The translations under genes were made by a program, and so were the position numbers. The notes below the pieces were generated by a model. The model did not search any database. It saw only the letters and a program-made list of their open reading frames with translations, and was not told the DNA's origin. Shown one piece after another: positions 3,793 to 6,612 of a stretch of DNA of 6,612 nt (positions are counted from its first letter, which is position 1; each line of letters starts with the position of its first letter). Source of the DNA: Candidatus Uhrbacteria bacterium RIFOXYB12_FULL_58_10 (GTDB lineage: Bacteria > Patescibacteriota > Patescibacteriia > UBA9934 > GWF2-40-263); contig CALQZE010000020.1 of NCBI GenBank assembly GCA_943348955.1, positions 1 through 6,612 of the forward strand, read 5' to 3'.

Positions 3793-6612
3793 ATGCAGAA
3801 TTTTTACATGCGATTGCTCGCCGTTACTTTACGGATTGAGCAGAGTTTGAAAAAGATCGTTTCACGCAAATATGGACTTGCGGGAATTTTTATTTGTTTC
3901 ATCGTCGTCGGTTTTCTTTCCACTGTTCCATTGAGTGTTCATGCGGATCCTGGTGCTAGTGGTCAACCGTGTAGTGGTCAGGATGCAAAAACCGGAGCGA
4001 ATATCCCACCTGGATGTACAGACACAACAACCAAGCCTGCTGGTGGTAGTGATCCCGCTGTAACAAATCCTCCCGCGGCAGATGCGGGTACGGGGCAGAA
4101 TGGTTTTGATAAATTTGTTTTGATTCTTGCGGATCTTGCTCTTACAGTTGCGGTTGTTCTTTCAAAATTGATTGTTGCTATCATTGACATTTTGATGCCA
4201 ATCATGCTTTACAATCAGTTTTCTACATCTCCAGTTGTCTCAAATGGATGGGCTATTGTACGTGATACGGTAAACATGTTTTTTGTAATCGTATTGATTG
4301 CCATTGCTTTTGGAACTATTTTCGGAAATGAAAAATTTAAATGGCAAAGCCAAGTCGTACGATTAATGATTTTTGCGATCGTTATCAACTTTTCAAAAAC
4401 ACTGTGTGGACTCATGATCGATTTTGGTCAAATCATCATGCTTACGTTTGCAAATGCTATCCGTGAGATTGCCGCGGGAAATTTTATTCAAATGTTTGGA
4501 ATGGGGGATATTTACGCGCTCAGTCCAAATTCGAGTGTTTTTCAATCTGCGGCAAGTGATTCAAGTGCAGAAGGAGTAAAAGCATTTGATTGGTTTGCAT
4601 CATCTCTTGCTAGTGTGTTTATGGCTGCGATGGTACTTGGTACTATGTGCATGTTGTTGACTATTTTAGTTTATCGCGTGGTCATGCTTTGGATTTTGAT
4701 TGTTATTTCACCACTTGCATGGTTTGTTGGGGGAGCAAAAGGACTGATAACAAGTGGTGCATACGCGGAATGGTGGAAAGAATTTATTGGTTTGATTGCC
4801 ATTGGTCCTGTACTTACATTTTTCCTTTGGTTGACGCTTGTCGTTGCTGGTGCCGGAAATATTTCGGATAGTGCCGGAATTACTTCGGGAAGTTCAGAGG
4901 CTGCCCTTACTGCGGGTGGGTTTGTGACAAAAGCATTTGAAATGAATCGATTGATCAGCTTTGTTATTGCAATTGCAATGCTTTACGCAGGTTTTAAAGC
5001 AGCAAAATCTGTCGGTGGCGGCGGTTTTGTCGGAAAAGCAATTGCTGGCGGTGCTTTTAATAATCAAGCGGTAAATGCTGTTAAAGGTACAGCTGCTCTT
5101 GGAGCAAAAGTGGGAGCTGGCGGATTACGTCTCGGTGGTCGCGCTGCTGTCGGAACTGTCAAAGGAATTGCGGGAGCTACGGGTGCTTCGGATGCAATAT
5201 CAAGAAAGAAAGAAAGTATGATGCGCGGCGTTGCCGCTGGAGCTGGAACGGGATATCTTGGAAGAAAAATGTCGGGTGTTGCATCTGGAATCGCAGACAA
5301 AGAGGCAGCTGGACGTGCAGGAAAGATCAGTGAAGCGGGTGCAAAATTCAAAGATACGTCACGTGATTCAAAAATGGACCAATTGAATCGTTTTGCGGAA
5401 AGTCCTGCGGGAACTCCGGGTGGAAAACGTGAAGCGCAAGCTTTGCTTATGGATGCGATGGGTGATGAAAAATCCATGAAAGATTTGCGCGCATCTGGTA
5501 ATTTGGAAAAACTTTGGGCAGAACACGGCGGTGCTATACAAGCGGACGCAAAAGGAAATAAAGGTATGGCTGCAAGTGTTGAGGCCTTTAAAAAGCAAAA
5601 TGCAGATATTACAGGTTCTGCGGGTCAACTGAAAACCGTCGCAGATGTTGCGGGATTAAGTTCATTTGCCCTTGCGGATGATAAGGATGGAAAAGTAAAA
5701 GCACAAATGGCTGCAATTCAAACAACTATTAAAAAAGACGGTGGCGGATTTTATAATGCGAGTGAGGCCATGTCAGCCGGTTTGATCGGAAATAAAGAAC
5801 AGCAAGATGCAATGACCAAAGGGAGAAGTGCTATTTATGAAGGAATGAGTCCACAAGAATTGTCACGTGTACCATCACAATCTCTCGCTTCAAATGCTTC
5901 GGCAGCTCTGTTAGAAAAACCTGGTATTGCAGAAAGAATTGCAAGAGATCCAAAGGCTTTGGGTGCCATGAAAGATGGATTGTTCGGTGATGCAATGAAG
6001 TCTGATAAAACAAGTGCTGCATTTGCGGCAGCTCTTTCACAAAAAGGCGGATTGAATGCAGCGATTGCATCCATGAAGAAAAATCCTGATTCTGATGAAA
6101 GTAAACAATTGCGTTCTCGCGTTGAAGATATTTTGAAGAATGCAAATAGTAAACCAGGAGCTTCAAAGGAAGCTCAGAAAGCTTATGAAGCGTTTGGACT
6201 TCAGATGGGAGCGATAGATAAACGAGGAAAGAAAAAAGAGAAAGAGGTTCCTCCTGGGGAACGTACAGATTTCTCTGTGACTGTTGGAGAGATGGACAAA
6301 AAAGTTGCAGACGAAGCAAAAGCAAAATTAGATGCACAGACTGTTGATAAGGTTGGAAGTCTTGCGAAAGAAATGGCAGCACTTGAGGAACATGCAAAAG
6401 ATTTGGAAACCATGGGTGGGTCAAAAGAAGAAAAAGATAAAAATAAAGCTCGAATAGGCGAAGTTAAAGTGTCTCGTGAACAGGTCATGGGTGGAGAGAG
6501 TGGAGGAAACGTTTTGAAATCTCTTGGAACACAACAGACCGAACTTCAAGATCGTAAAGTTGTTCTTGAAGAACGTAAGAGCAAAGCGTCAAATTATGAT
6601 GTGAAAGGTTTC
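3793..6612 (+). CDS. TrbL/VirB6-like type IV secretion membrane protein with long helical tail, 3'-truncated by the window edge
   Basis: Likely inner-membrane channel component of a type IV secretion (conjugation-like) system. 940 residues are visible and the frame is still open at the edge. A basic N-terminus leads to a hydrophobic segment at about 28-46 and a possible signal peptidase site, VHA before DPG at residue 51. A polar Gly/Pro-rich stretch with two Cys follows (52-107). The membrane core spans about 108-403, with hydrophobic stretches near 108-139, 161-178, 188-225, 272-320, 333-354 and 386-403. It includes RVVMLWILIVISPLAW, typical of TrbL/VirB6 proteins. Residues 404-500 are Gly/Ala-rich, and the remainder is charged and helical (for example MSPQELSRVPSQSL), presumably cytoplasmic. 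Classical VirB6 is about 300 residues, so the tail is a large addition. The start is uncertain: ATG 3793 fits the promoter; ATG 3772 would overlap it and ATG 3808 is downstream, and none has a Shine-Dalgarno sequence. No other secretion gene is visible in the window. Confidence 0.84.
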   Translation, partial: MQNFYMRLLAVTLRIEQSLKKIVSRKYGLAGIFICFIVVGFLSTVPLSVHADPGASGQPCSGQDAKTGANIPPGCTDTTTKPAGGSDPAVTNPPAADAGTGQNGFDKFVLILADLALTVAVVLSKLIVAIIDILMPIMLYNQFSTSPVVSNGWAIVRDTVNMFFVIVLIAIAFGTIFGNEKFKWQSQVVRLMIFAIVINFSKTLCGLMIDFGQIIMLTFANAIREIAAGNFIQMFGMGDIYALSPNSSVFQSAASDSSAEGVKAFDWFASSLASVFMAAMVLGTMCMLLTILVYRVVMLWILIVISPLAWFVGGAKGLITSGAYAEWWKEFIGLIAIGPVLTFFLWLTLVVAGAGNISDSAGITSGSSEAALTAGGFVTKAFEMNRLISFVIAIAMLYAGFKAAKSVGGGGFVGKAIAGGAFNNQAVNAVKGTAALGAKVGAGGLRLGGRAAVGTVKGIAGATGASDAISRKKESMMRGVAAGAGTGYLGRKMSGVASGIADKEAAGRAGKISEAGAKFKDTSRDSKMDQLNRFAESPAGTPGGKREAQALLMDAMGDEKSMKDLRASGNLEKLWAEHGGAIQADAKGNKGMAASVEAFKKQNADITGSAGQLKTVADVAGLSSFALADDKDGKVKAQMAAIQTTIKKDGGGFYNASEAMSAGLIGNKEQQDAMTKGRSAIYEGMSPQELSRVPSQSLASNASAALLEKPGIAERIARDPKALGAMKDGLFGDAMKSDKTSAAFAAALSQKGGLNAAIASMKKNPDSDESKQLRSRVEDILKNANSKPGASKEAQKAYEAFGLQMGAIDKRGKKKEKEVPPGERTDFSVTVGEMDKKVADEAKAKLDAQTVDKVGSLAKEMAALEEHAKDLETMGGSKEEKDKNKARIGEVKVSREQVMGGESGGNVLKSLGTQQTELQDRKVVLEERKSKASNYDVKGF

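Noticed and set aside
5064..5477. 137-codon minus-strand open frame
   Set aside because: Its Ala/Pro-rich product mirrors the Gly/Ala codons of the sense gene. No promoter or ribosome-binding site was seen.
5831..6424. 197-codon minus-strand open frame
   Set aside because: It lies wholly inside the VirB6-like gene, has a Leu/His/Gln-rich low-complexity product, and shows no start signals. It is an antisense shadow.

Overview
The window holds three forward-strand protein-coding units. In order they are the 3' part of a seryl-tRNA synthetase gene (serS), a complete gene for an exported M23 (LytM-like) metallopeptidase with accessory domains, and the 5' part of a long gene for a TrbL/VirB6-like type IV secretion membrane protein that runs off the right edge. 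No convincing minus-strand gene, RNA gene, insertion sequence or CRISPR array was seen. All frames read through with the standard bacterial code; no in-frame TGA has to be read as sense.

The most likely source is a Candidate Phyla Radiation (Patescibacteria) genome or a similar uncultured bacterium. This is inference. It rests on the VirB6-like protein, which has a multi-helix core with a segment like LWILIVISPLAW, a Gly/Ala-rich hinge and a very long helical tail. It is also supported by the SerRS variant (THSTSN where most bacterial enzymes have SSCSN) and by the EGTL..VY....G / F...GY repeats in the peptidase, a module I associate with uncultured small-genome bacteria. No phylogenetic marker was tested.

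Layout: 1-1224 is serS, truncated on the left. 1225-1667 is a 443-base intergenic stretch with a nested inverted repeat (1242-1299), a strong intrinsic terminator (1352-1380), and a leader before the peptidase gene with several inverted repeats. Two of those leader repeats compete for the same GTTGAC element. 1668-3683 is the peptidase gene, preceded by a good Shine-Dalgarno sequence. 3690-3720 is its terminator. 3773-3781 is an extended -10 promoter so close to the next start codon that the mRNA would be almost leaderless. 3793-6612 is the VirB6-like gene.

Each gene has its own terminator or promoter, so this is not one operon. SerRS is a translation housekeeping enzyme. The other two products work at the cell envelope: one could cut or bind peptidoglycan, the other forms part of a DNA- or protein-translocation channel. 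A wall hydrolase beside a secretion-channel gene is a common pairing, but separate transcription signals mean a functional link here is only a possibility.
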